DNA from: Ignavibacteria bacterium UBA7675
Lineage (GTDB): Bacteria; Bacteroidota; Ignavibacteria; Kapaibacteriales; UB7675
Direction of reading: 5' to 3'
Length of the DNA: 64,000 nucleotides
Assembly (NCBI GenBank): GCA_002483085.1
Contig: DLHF01000058.1
Coordinates: 42,454 to 106,453, forward strand
Every line of letters starts with the position of its first letter. Position 1 is the first letter of the stretch. This document shows positions 7,371 to 15,894 of the stretch, piece after piece. The translations under genes and the position numbers were made by a program. A model generated the notes under the pieces. The model searched no databases. It saw nothing but the letters and a program-made list of their open reading frames with translations, and had not been told where the DNA came from.

Positions 7371-10283
7371 TTTTTTTAATAATGGTGTCAAGTCCTCCAT
7401 CAATGCCGTTTCCCGTTTGGCTCGTTCTTTCCAGCCCTGATCAAACGGTGCAAAAAGGTCACTTAATTTCTCCGCATCAAAAATCATTCGGCTGATGATG
7501 TCCTCTGTGAATTGTTGCAGTACTGAAACCTCCAAGCCGTTTCTCTCCGCAATATTGGCTAACTCTCCGGCTACTTTCACTGCTTTAAATTTCTGATAGC
7601 CATCCTTTATTTCCTGCTCATTCAAGCCCTTGCCGACTTCCAAGTTGTTGATATAGTCAATAATGTCTTCCTGTTCATCCATCAGGTTGGCAGTGCTGCT
7701 CAGCACACCAATCAATTGCTCCCGGGTCATTTTCTGCTTTTGGGATGTGCCTTGTGTGTATCTGGCAATCAGGTTCATGATGTAGTCATAATCCACCACA
7801 GCAGAAGCAAACAGCACAAACTCAAAGTCGAGTTGCTGAATGTCTTCAGGGGGTTGTTCGCCTTTTTTCTGTTGATCTTCCTTGAGTTTCCGGGCAGTTT
7901 CCAGATACGAGCTGCGGAATGAGCGCAACTGATCTTCGGGCATCAGCTCTTCAATTTTTGCTTTTTGCTCTTCGTCCAGATCGGTGTATTGATCGAGCTG
8001 TGTTTTCAGCCGTTGCACTTCTTTAAAGCGATTGATAAACTCTGCGCGGTCTGAATCACCTTTAATATTGTACACCTCCTGCGGTTCTGCCACTATGTTT
8101 TTGTCCTTCATCCATTTTTCCATCGCCTTTACCGCCTCCTGATAGCTCTCTATTACTTTCGTGGCAGGATCAACCAACCAGATTTCTTTGGCTCGTCCGG
8201 TATCTTCTCCGCTGAACAGGGCAATGGCTCTGTCCACTTCGTCTTGCTGTTGCCTGAACTCAAGAATATTTCCATAAGGTTTTGTGTCGTTCAGAATACG
8301 ATTAGTGCGGCTGAATGCCTGAATCAATCCGTGGAATTTCAGATTCTTATCCACATACAACGTGTTCAGGTATTTGGAATCAAAACCAGTCAGCAACATA
8401 TCTACCACAATCACAATATCTATTTTGTTTTTGTGCGGATAGTCGGCATTGCTGTATTTCTGATCTTTGATGCGTTGCTGCACATCCTGATAATACAGGT
8501 CAAACTCGTTGATGCTGTGATTCGTGTTGTATTGCTGGTTGTAATCGGCAATAATGGCTTGCAGGGCTTCCTTCTTTTTTTGAGGTTCAACTTTATTGTC
8601 TTCTTTCTCTTGCTGCACATCTTCCTGCAACTGCTGCACATCTTTATTCCCCTCGGCAGGTGGAGAAAACACACAAGCAATATTTAAAGGAATGTAGCTT
8701 TCATCTTCCTCGATTTTCTTTGCCTGAATTTTTTTGAACAGGTCGTAGTATTCAATGGCATCATTGATAGAAGCCGTTGCCAGCAGAGCGTTAAAGCGTT
8801 TGCTGTGTGTCGCTGCATCGTGCTTCTTGACAATTGAATTGACAACTGCCGTTTTGTGCTGTATGCTGCCAGTGGTGAAATTTTGCTCGGGTTTGAAATA
8901 GTCAATATGAAAACGTAATACATTTCTATCATCAATGGCATGAGTAATGGTGTAGGCGTGTAACCGCTGTTGAAAAATGTCTTTGGTGGTTACATACGAA
9001 CCATCTCTTCCGTCAATTTGCCTATAAGTGGCGTTATCGTCAAAAATGGGTGTGCCAGTAAATCCAAATAGCTGGGCATTCGGGAAAAACTCCTTGATGG
9101 CTTTATGATTTTCGCCAAACTGAGAACGGTGGCACTCGTCAAAAATGAAAACGATGCGTTTGTTGCGAAGGGGTTCGAGACGTCCCTTGTAGTTGCTTTT
9201 GTTCGAGTCTAAAGCAAGTCCAAGCTTCTGAATAGTGGTAACAATTACTTTATTCGCATAATCGTCCGAGAGCATTCGCCTCACTAATGTTTCGGTATTG
9301 GTGTTTTCCTCAACGCACCCTTCCTGGAATTTATTGAACTCCTCACGGGTTTGGCGGTCAAGGTCTTTGCGATCAACTACAAACAAACATTTTTCAATGT
9401 CGGGATTGTCCTTGAGCAGGGTAGAGGCTTTAAAAGAAGTCAGCGTTTTTCCGCTTCCCGTAGTGTGCCAAACGTAGCCGTTGCCTCTGTTTTGGTGAAT
9501 GCAGTCAACAATAGCTTTTACTGCATAAATCTGATAAGGTCGCATCACCATGAGTTTCTGCTCACTTGCCACCAAAACCATGTATTTACTTATCATTTGG
9601 CTAATGGTGCATTTGCTCAGAAACTTCTCAGAGAAGTCGTCTATATGAGTGATTTTTTTGTTGTCCTCACTTGCAAACTGGTAAACGGGTAAAAACTGTT
9701 CATCTGCATTAAAACTGAAATGCGAAGGGTTGTTGTTGGCGAAGTAGTATGTATTGCTGCGGTTTGTCACAATAAAAAGCTGCATGAAACAAAGCAGCGA
9801 ATTAGTGTAACCATTGCCAAGATCGCTTTTATAGTCCACAATTTGCTGCATAGCTCTGCGTGGACTTACTTGAAGTGTTTTCAATTCAATCTGCACTACC
9901 GGAATACCGTTAATCAATAAAATGACATCGTAACGGTGGTTGCTGTTCTCCGTATCTATCCGAAGCTGGCTAATGACTTCAAAATCATTTTTACACCATT
10001 CCTTGATATTTACCAGCGTATAGTGTAAAGGCGTTCCATCCTCACGGGTAAAAGTGTTGATTTCCCGAAGGCGTTTTGAAGAGGCATAAACGTCAGAATT
10101 AATAATCTCGTCCCGCAGTCTTGCAAATTCGGAATCTATGAGGTTCACCCGATTGAGCACCTGAAACTTTTTCCGGAAATTTTTTTCGAGAGTATTTCTG
10201 TCGCGTATATCAGGCCTGAACGTATATTTCAGATCAGATAATTTTTTAATTAAGCTTTGTTCTATTTGAGCTTCATTAGTCAT
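7326..10283 (-). CDS. hsdR: Type I restriction enzyme, motor and nuclease subunit HsdR
   Basis: 985 residues, the usual length. It cleaves unmethylated DNA after ATP-driven translocation. The PD-(D/E)xK nuclease core lies at D119 and E133-L-K135 (RYDVILL...QIELKT). The superfamily 2 helicase motor has Walker A HTTGSGKT at 273-280 and a DECH box at 382-385, followed by a GFTGTPIF motif III region. The C-terminal helical domain that binds HsdM/HsdS spans the last 200 or so residues. It is the first gene of the leftward operon and overlaps the GIY-YIG gene by 8 bases. A possible Bacteroidetes-type -7 element, TAACTTTG, sits just upstream. Intact and apparently functional. Confidence 0.97.
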   Translation of the reverse strand: MTNEAQIEQSLIKKLSDLKYTFRPDIRDRNTLEKNFRKKFQVLNRVNLIDSEFARLRDEIINSDVYASSKRLREINTFTREDGTPLHYTLVNIKEWCKNDFEVISQLRIDTENSNHRYDVILLINGIPVVQIELKTLQVSPRRAMQQIVDYKSDLGNGYTNSLLCFMQLFIVTNRSNTYYFANNNPSHFSFNADEQFLPVYQFASEDNKKITHIDDFSEKFLSKCTISQMISKYMVLVASEQKLMVMRPYQIYAVKAIVDCIHQNRGNGYVWHTTGSGKTLTSFKASTLLKDNPDIEKCLFVVDRKDLDRQTREEFNKFQEGCVEENTNTETLVRRMLSDDYANKVIVTTIQKLGLALDSNKSNYKGRLEPLRNKRIVFIFDECHRSQFGENHKAIKEFFPNAQLFGFTGTPIFDDNATYRQIDGRDGSYVTTKDIFQQRLHAYTITHAIDDRNVLRFHIDYFKPEQNFTTGSIQHKTAVVNSIVKKHDAATHSKRFNALLATASINDAIEYYDLFKKIQAKKIEEDESYIPLNIACVFSPPAEGNKDVQQLQEDVQQEKEDNKVEPQKKKEALQAIIADYNQQYNTNHSINEFDLYYQDVQQRIKDQKYSNADYPHKNKIDIVIVVDMLLTGFDSKYLNTLYVDKNLKFHGLIQAFSRTNRILNDTKPYGNILEFRQQQDEVDRAIALFSGEDTGRAKEIWLVDPATKVIESYQEAVKAMEKWMKDKNIVAEPQEVYNIKGDSDRAEFINRFKEVQRLKTQLDQYTDLDEEQKAKIEELMPEDQLRSFRSSYLETARKLKEDQQKKGEQPPEDIQQLDFEFVLFASAVVDYDYIMNLIARYTQGTSQKQKMTREQLIGVLSSTANLMDEQEDIIDYINNLEVGKGLNEQEIKDGYQKFKAVKVAGELANIAERNGLEVSVLQQFTEDIISRMIFDAEKLSDLFAPFDQGWKERAKRETALMEDLTPLLKKQAEGREISGLKAYE

Positions 10284-10299
10284 TGTAATCTGTATTGGT

Positions 10300-10307
10300 C
10301 AAAGTTA
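10300..10307 (-). promoter_or_regulatory. Candidate -7 promoter element for the RM operon
   Basis: On the minus strand TAACTTTG fits the Bacteroidetes TAnnTTTG consensus and would place transcription start about 10 bases before the hsdR ATG. No good TTTG -33 partner is seen at the usual spacing, so this is tentative. Confidence 0.3.
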
Positions 10308-11340
10308 CTTGTCATCATCTTAATTAGTCTTCGCGGTGGCAAAAGGGGATAAAAAGCAAAATGTCGACAATAAGTGTCGACTTGCTCATTGTCCGCTTAA
10401 AATATGGTCTGTATGTTGTCCAACTGCCAAAAGAGTTCGCCTTGTGTTGATGTTTAATTTTTAGTCGTCTGTTTTATGCTTGCACTATTCTCATCCACTT
10501 GCAGGCAACGGTTTTCAGCTACCCGTAGGTGGTAATTTAGAAGAAATTCACTGTCAATAAGGCACGGACGTTGGTAATAGGTCGAGGAACGCAATGAAAG
10601 TTTGCCTGCCCGTTACCTAAAAGTCGTTAAGGATGTCGTTCAATTGGCTGTAACAATTGATTCTGCACAATCTAAAAAAAATCCTCACATTGCAAAGCAA
10701 AAAGCAGCCTTGAGCTACTCTTGGGATTAAGACTATATAGTACACCAGTTTGGACAGTTTATTGAAAAAGGGAGCCGGGGTATAAGCAATACAAAGGAAG
10801 GAAGAACATCCGATCCCGATTTCCAGCAAGAAGAGCAGAGCTGTTATAGTTCTACCGGATGTCCAGATACGGCGTTCAACTCAATTTGTTAGACCTCAAG
10901 GTTAGTTGTACAACTTATAGGACGCAGTGGGATACACTTCTTCCCGGGACTCAAAATACGGCTTTTTTCGTTTGTTGTGCAGGCCGAGGTTACCTTTCTC
11001 CGCAGATGATAATTTTTGTAGGACTCACTGAGCCCATCAACAGCACATCGGGTATACAACTCAACCAATATCTCATGATGCTTGAATATCAGCACAAGTC
11101 TCGACTATTATAACTCCTGGGCGGCTATCTACCTCATAATTCTTTGGCAACCGCAGGCCAACAATCCACAACCTTTTGGAAATGTCTCCATCTTATCGAA
11201 AATGAGGGGGAAGAGTATCCACGGTATTGGCATATATGGGTAGCTGAACTGCATTGGCAGCGCCAGAGAGTTGACGTTCTGCTTCGGCTTTCACAGTACC
11301 CCGGCGGATTATATATATCAAACTTGGTCGCGTAATTTTC
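10308..11340. other. Gene-poor AT-rich stretch between hsdR and marR
   Basis: About 1 kb with only short unconvincing reading frames in all frames. It contains two GTCGAC hexamers at 10363-10368 and 10376-10381, roughly 80-100 bases upstream of hsdR, which could be part of an operator for the RM operon. No RNA gene, transposase remnant or attachment site was recognised. It may be decayed coding DNA at the edge of an acquired block. Confidence 0.4.
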
Positions 11341-11342
11341 TA

Positions 11343-11357
11343 TTCCAAAATTTGGAA
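11343..11357. promoter_or_regulatory. Palindromic operator candidate upstream of marR-rph
   Basis: Perfect palindrome TTCCAAA-A-TTTGGAA, 60 bases upstream of the MarR start. MarR dimers bind palindromes of about this length, usually in their own promoter, so autoregulation and control of the adjacent rph gene is a reasonable inference. Confidence 0.55.
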
Positions 11358-11418
11358 ATATTCTCAAAATGTATTTATCTTTGAAACTAAGATATTTGCA
11401 AATCAAGATATTGAGCAG

Positions 11419-11901
11419 GTGTGCCAAGTGGATCAAGAAATAGTTAATAAGATTAGGAAAATAGTGCAATCCTATTCATACACTTCTATTCAGATGCATG
11501 AGACCATTGGCCGAAAGGCTGGCCTTTCCGGCACTGACCATAAATACTTGGGTTTTTTAATTGAAAAGGGGCAAATGACAGCCGGTGAATTTTCTGCTTT
11601 AACTGGTCTAACTACAGGCGCTGTTACTGGCCTCATAGACAGGCTTGAGAAGAAGAAATTAGTGAAAAGAAAATTTGACAAGGAAGATAGGCGAAAGGTC
11701 ATTATTGTGCCAAATACAGAAAAAATAATGTCGCTATTTGTGCCTCTGTACAAAGAGTTTCGAAGAAAATCGGAAGACCTGATTGCCTCTTTTTCAGTTG
11801 AGGAAATCAATGTAATTGAAGCTTATTTTTTAAAATCCATCCAGATAATGAATGAAACTATTAGTGAAGAGCAAAGTGTAGATCAAGTTAAACGCCAATA
11901 A
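11419..11901 (+). CDS. MarR-family transcriptional regulator next to rph
   Basis: Winged-helix repressor of up to 160 residues. The DNA-binding region reads MTAGEFSALTGLTTGAVTGL followed by a wing with KRKFDKEDRRKV, the signature arrangement of MarR, where a conserved Asp-Arg pair supports the wing. Start codons are GTG at 11419 or GTG at 11428; no in-frame ATG precedes them. It lies 54 bases upstream of rph on the same strand, so the two are likely cotranscribed and the regulator probably senses a small antibiotic-like or phenolic ligand. A perfect palindrome upstream (11343-11357) is a candidate binding site. AT-rich like its neighbour. Confidence 0.88.
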   Translation: MCQVDQEIVNKIRKIVQSYSYTSIQMHETIGRKAGLSGTDHKYLGFLIEKGQMTAGEFSALTGLTTGAVTGLIDRLEKKKLVKRKFDKEDRRKVIIVPNTEKIMSLFVPLYKEFRRKSEDLIASFSVEEINVIEAYFLKSIQIMNETISEEQSVDQVKRQ

Positions 11902-11955
11902 TATACACCGCGCATTGGCATATTTATCTAACCAAATAAAGGTTCAACACAACAT

Positions 11956-14589
11956 ATGAAAAGCACCAATATGAAGAATCCGTATATATATACTTTTCAA
12001 GAAATTGATAGAAATAGCATTCCAATGGTTGGAGGTAAATCTGCTAACTTAGGCGAGCTGTGCAGAATTGCAGAAATCCGCGTACCTGAAGGCTTTTGTA
12101 TTTCTACTGAAGTATTTAAAACTGTTGTTAAAGAAATATCTCCGCTCAGTGAATTGCTGAATCAGTTGTCGTTGCTTGCGGTGGAAGACAGCAATCACAT
12201 CACTACACTTGGCTCAGAAATTCGCAGTATCATTGAAGGTGTAGAAATTCCCCATGATATTGCCGGAGAAATTGAACGCCACTTATTCCTTCTTGGAGAA
12301 AATGATGCCTATGCCGTAAGATCCAGTGCGACCGCAGAAGATCTACTGCATGCTTCATTTGCTGGCCAGCAAGATTCTTATTTGAACATTATTGGAAAGG
12401 GTTCTGTTCTGAAGCATATCAGTAAGTGCTGGGCGTCGCTATTTACAGACAGGGCTATAGTGTACCGTATTCAAAACGGCTTTGATCATCGCAGAGTTTA
12501 TCTGTCTGTCATTGTTCAAAAAATGATTTTCTCTGATATGGCAGGGATTATGTTTACGGCTGACCCCGTTACTTCGAATAGGAAGATCGTATCAATTGAT
12601 GCCAGCTTTGGCCTTGGTGAAGCGTTGGTATCCGGTCTTGTGAATGCTGATAATTATAAAGTGAAGAACGCGAAGATTTTCGATAAGAAGATATCAACGA
12701 AAGCATTAGCCGTTTATGCCTTAAAGGGTGGAGGCACTGATAAGCATGAGATAAAGACTGGTGTTCAAAACCAGCAAGCGCTCACGGATGAACAAATTTT
12801 AAAGCTCGAACATATAGGCAGAAAGATTGAAAAACATTTTTGCTGTCCACAGGATATTGAATGGTGTTTGGCAGGTAATACGTTTTATATTGTCCAGAGC
12901 AGGCCTATCACGACCTTATACCCGATCCCTGAAGGGAACGATGCGGGGAATCACGTCTACATATCCGTCGGCCATCAGCAAATGATGACCGACCCCATGA
13001 AACCACTGGGATTGTCTTTATGGCAGTTAAGAGCAGGTAGGACTATGTTCAAGGCCGGTGGAAGATTGTTTGTTGATGTCGCGCATGACCTCGCTACTCC
13101 CGCTGGCAGTAAAAGTCTGATAGAGGCCATGGGGCAGCATGATCCGCTTATTAAAGATGCACTCATGACTATAGTAGAGCGCGAAGATTTTATAAAGTTG
13201 TTGCCAAACGATGAAAAAGTACCAGTACATATTAAAAGCAATAAAGGTATTTCGCCAGCAGATATTTTGGCGCAAGCAGGAAACGACCCCGCAATAGTTC
13301 ACGAGTTGATTAAACATAGTGAGGCATCTGTAGAAGCGCTACAGCAGCACATCAAAATGAAATCAGGAACGGATCTTTTTGATTTTATTCTGGAAGATAT
13401 AGAGCAATCAAAGCAGATGGTATTTACTTCACAACATATGCGTGTGATCCTGGCTGCAATGAACGCTTCGGCGTGGATCAATGAAAAGATGAACGAATGG
13501 TTAGGTGAAAAAAACGTAACCGACATTCTGTCGCAATCCGTATCAAACAATATCACTTCTGATATGGGCTTGGCGCTATTGGATGTCGCGGATGCAATCC
13601 GTCCTCATGCGGCGGTCATTGATTATTTACAAGAGGTAAAGGATGATGATTTCTTGGATGAACTGCCTAAGTTGGAGGGCGGAAAGGAAGCTATGAATGC
13701 CATTGCTGTTTTTCTCAATAAGTATGGCATGCGGTGCGCAGGGGAGATTGATATTACCAAAGCACGTTGGAGTGAAAAACCTGCCACGCTGATTCCGATT
13801 ATTCTGGGTAATATTAAAAATTTTGAACCTGGTGCCAGCAAGCGCAAGTTTGAGGAGGGGCGACAGGAGGCATTGAATAAAAAAGAAGAACTGTTAGATC
13901 GCCTGAGGCAATTACCGGATGGCGAACAAAAAGCTAAAGAAACAGAGCAGATGATCAGCTTACTCCGTAATTTTGCAGGCTACCGCGAATATCCAAAATA
14001 TGGAATAGTTAATCGATTTTTTGCTTACAAACAAGCCTTAATAAAAGAAATTGAACAGCTTGTGCAGGCCAACCTTGTTAACAAAAAAGAGGATATATAC
14101 TACCTCACTTTTGAAGAGTTTCGGGAAGTTGTACGTACCCATAAATTGGATCAGAAGGTTATAGCCGAACGAAAAGAAGAGCACAAACGAAATGAAGAAC
14201 TAACGCCACCACGTGTGATTACATCCGATGGTGAGATCGTTGCAGGCCAGTATAAACGAGAGAATCTCCCAGACGGAGCTATTGTTGGCCTCGCTGTTTC
14301 TTCCGGGATTATAGAAGGACGTGCACGTGTCATCTTAAGCATGGACGATGCTGATATAGAGGATGGAGACATACTGGTTACTTCCTTTACAGACCCCAGT
14401 TGGACGCCATTGTTTGTATCTATTAAAGGACTCGTTACTGAAGTAGGAGGACTCATGACTCACGGGGCGGTTATAGCACGTGAATATGGATTGCCTGCAG
14501 TTGTCGGAGTGGAAAATGCTACTAAATTGATTAAAGAAGGCCAGAGAATACAAGTAAACGCAGTAGATGGGTATGTGAAAATCCTCTAA
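11956..14589 (+). CDS. rph: Rifampin phosphotransferase
   Basis: 877 residues; inactivates rifamycins by moving the beta-phosphate of ATP to the ansa-chain hydroxyl at C21. Domain order fits RPH: ATP-grasp domain (1 to about 320, with GGKSANLGEL and AVRSSATAEDLLHASFAGQ), rifampin-binding domain (about 320-760, including YISVGHQQMMTDPMKPLG), and a swivelling phosphohistidine domain with catalytic His836 in GGLMTHGAVIAREYG. His836 lies 41 residues from the end, matching His825 of the 867-residue Listeria enzyme. There is no PEP-binding TIM barrel, which excludes PEP synthase and pyruvate phosphate dikinase. The close similarity to Firmicutes RPH, the AT-rich composition and the adjoining MarR gene suggest horizontal gain. 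An alternative ATG lies at 11971. I saw no rifamycin-associated element in the 54-base upstream gap. Confidence 0.93.
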   Translation: MKSTNMKNPYIYTFQEIDRNSIPMVGGKSANLGELCRIAEIRVPEGFCISTEVFKTVVKEISPLSELLNQLSLLAVEDSNHITTLGSEIRSIIEGVEIPHDIAGEIERHLFLLGENDAYAVRSSATAEDLLHASFAGQQDSYLNIIGKGSVLKHISKCWASLFTDRAIVYRIQNGFDHRRVYLSVIVQKMIFSDMAGIMFTADPVTSNRKIVSIDASFGLGEALVSGLVNADNYKVKNAKIFDKKISTKALAVYALKGGGTDKHEIKTGVQNQQALTDEQILKLEHIGRKIEKHFCCPQDIEWCLAGNTFYIVQSRPITTLYPIPEGNDAGNHVYISVGHQQMMTDPMKPLGLSLWQLRAGRTMFKAGGRLFVDVAHDLATPAGSKSLIEAMGQHDPLIKDALMTIVEREDFIKLLPNDEKVPVHIKSNKGISPADILAQAGNDPAIVHELIKHSEASVEALQQHIKMKSGTDLFDFILEDIEQSKQMVFTSQHMRVILAAMNASAWINEKMNEWLGEKNVTDILSQSVSNNITSDMGLALLDVADAIRPHAAVIDYLQEVKDDDFLDELPKLEGGKEAMNAIAVFLNKYGMRCAGEIDITKARWSEKPATLIPIILGNIKNFEPGASKRKFEEGRQEALNKKEELLDRLRQLPDGEQKAKETEQMISLLRNFAGYREYPKYGIVNRFFAYKQALIKEIEQLVQANLVNKKEDIYYLTFEEFREVVRTHKLDQKVIAERKEEHKRNEELTPPRVITSDGEIVAGQYKRENLPDGAIVGLAVSSGIIEGRARVILSMDDADIEDGDILVTSFTDPSWTPLFVSIKGLVTEVGGLMTHGAVIAREYGLPAVVGVENATKLIKEGQRIQVNAVDGYVKIL

Positions 14590-15100
14590 AACTGAAGAAT
14601 AATAATGAACTCGCACACGCTATCAAATGTCATTATAGTTGCATAAGTCAGATGGTGAAATTGAATTAAACAACTGATGGTACGCAAAAGCAGATTTGAT
14701 ACCGAATAGTTCTTTGAGATATCTCAATTCATCCAAAAAGCAGAGGTGCTTTAGAAAGTTGTAGATGAGTTTGGTAAAACTAAGCGCATAATGTACACTG
14801 CGGTTGACGTACTTGTTTTTCAACAATATCAGGAGTCTGCGTTATGCAGTACGAACATACGAGTGTGTGTGCAGCTAATCCGAACCTGATAGCATTTCCT
14901 CTGGAAAATCAGCGATTCTCTGATGGTGAAATCAGTAGTTGTCCGATGGTGAAATCAGAGAAGTACCTATAGCAATTCATCATTTGTTATTCTATGTTCA
15001 GACCAATTACTGCATGGGGAGTGCGTATTGTAATGTCTGATTCTATAGTCGTGCTTTACGTCGACCCAGCTATCCTATTTTGTATTTCACGGGGGCTGTT
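14590..15100. other. Non-coding gap with short tandem repeat
   Basis: No supportable gene. Two 16-mers, CTGATGGTGAAATCAG at 14919-14934 and CCGATGGTGAAATCAG at 14943-14958, repeat with a 24-base period, and a third GATGGTGAAAT lies near 14652. Function unknown. Confidence 0.45.
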
Positions 15101-15571
15101 ATGACAAGTTGGTTCAAGGCTGGCCGGATAGACAGTTTTCGTCGGGCACTATTTTTTGTCCTGATAATTGTGATGATTCCGATGCTGTACGGTTGCTCTG
15201 CTATAAATATCAATGTGGGAAAAGGCGATGAAGGGAGTTTCAGCCATCCTGCCTTGCAGCAATGCCCTGGAGTTACATTTGAGATTACTGTTACACAATT
15301 CAATAGCACCGACCAAACCACAAAAAAGGTGACAGTAGAGGGAACGACTGTTGCCGGAAGAGCGACATTTAAGAGCAGGGGGCTTCGGGATATTGATCTA
15401 ACCAATATTGTCACCCTCGAACTGAGAGTAAAGCATGTTCCCGCCAACCCCGGTACGGTAGAATGCCCCTATAAAGAAGGCGAAGTGTACGTTACACCTC
15501 CAGTAATACTAAAGAAGGTGGGGGAGGATACCTATGGGCTTGATGCCGATAAATTTAAGAAGGCGCCATAG
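15101..15571 (+). CDS. Hypothetical lipoprotein
   Basis: 156 residues. After a short basic start a hydrophobic segment (ALFFVLIIVMIPMLYGC) ends in the lipobox LYGC, so the mature protein should be lipidated on its cysteine and held in the inner or outer membrane. The rest (about 120 residues) is polar and predicted beta-rich, with two further cysteines; I do not recognise a family. The ATG at 15101 is preferred because GGGGG lies just upstream; an in-frame TTG at 15080 would only add seven residues. It stands alone between rph and a repeat element. Confidence 0.65.
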   Translation: MTSWFKAGRIDSFRRALFFVLIIVMIPMLYGCSAININVGKGDEGSFSHPALQQCPGVTFEITVTQFNSTDQTTKKVTVEGTTVAGRATFKSRGLRDIDLTNIVTLELRVKHVPANPGTVECPYKEGEVYVTPPVILKKVGEDTYGLDADKFKKAP

Positions 15572-15678
15572 ATAGAAGTGCGTTATAGACAGTTGTCTTC
15601 GCGACAATAGCTGGGATTACTGATTAGTCTCATCTCCTTCAATACAGTCATCGGTGGTTGCACATTCGCAGCGACTTC

Positions 15679-15750
15679 GGCTGAATAGCCACGCGGCGGG
15701 CAATGCAGCGCGGTGCGGAGACTGGACACGAGGGCGAAGACAGAAGCGCC
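15679..15750 (-). repeat. Dispersed intergenic repeat, copy B
   Basis: On the minus strand it reads GTCTTCGCCCTCG, then GTCTCCGCACCGCGCTGCAT, then CCGCCGCGTGG, and aligns base by base with copy J at 48.2 kb. It lies in the 320-base gap between the lipoprotein gene and the amine oxidase gene. Confidence 0.8.
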
Positions 15751-15831
15751 ATCCCCGAGCGATAGATCGAAGCAAAACTTTCAACTATGTCACCCGAATG
15801 GAAATGCCGCTGCTCCTATTCTTTCTACATA

Positions 15832-15858
15832 GCGAGCCGCTCCAATGGAACGGCTCGC
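15832..15858 (-). terminator. Hairpin downstream of the amine oxidase gene
   Basis: Strong stem GCGAGCCG / CGGCTCGC with an inner TCCA/TGGA extension, 37 bases past the stop of the leftward operon. There is no clear U-run, so termination or 3'-end protection is inferred from position and stability. Confidence 0.5.
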
Positions 15859-15894
15859 GTGGATAAGAGAGCAGATAATGAAACCGCTGCTACC

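Noticed and set aside
11902..11955. Rifamycin-associated element upstream of rph
   Set aside because: Looked for a long GC-rich inverted repeat; the gap is AT-rich with none.
11956..14589. PEP synthase or pyruvate phosphate dikinase
   Set aside because: The C-terminal PEP-binding barrel is missing and the mobile His domain is at the C-terminus, as in rifampin phosphotransferase.
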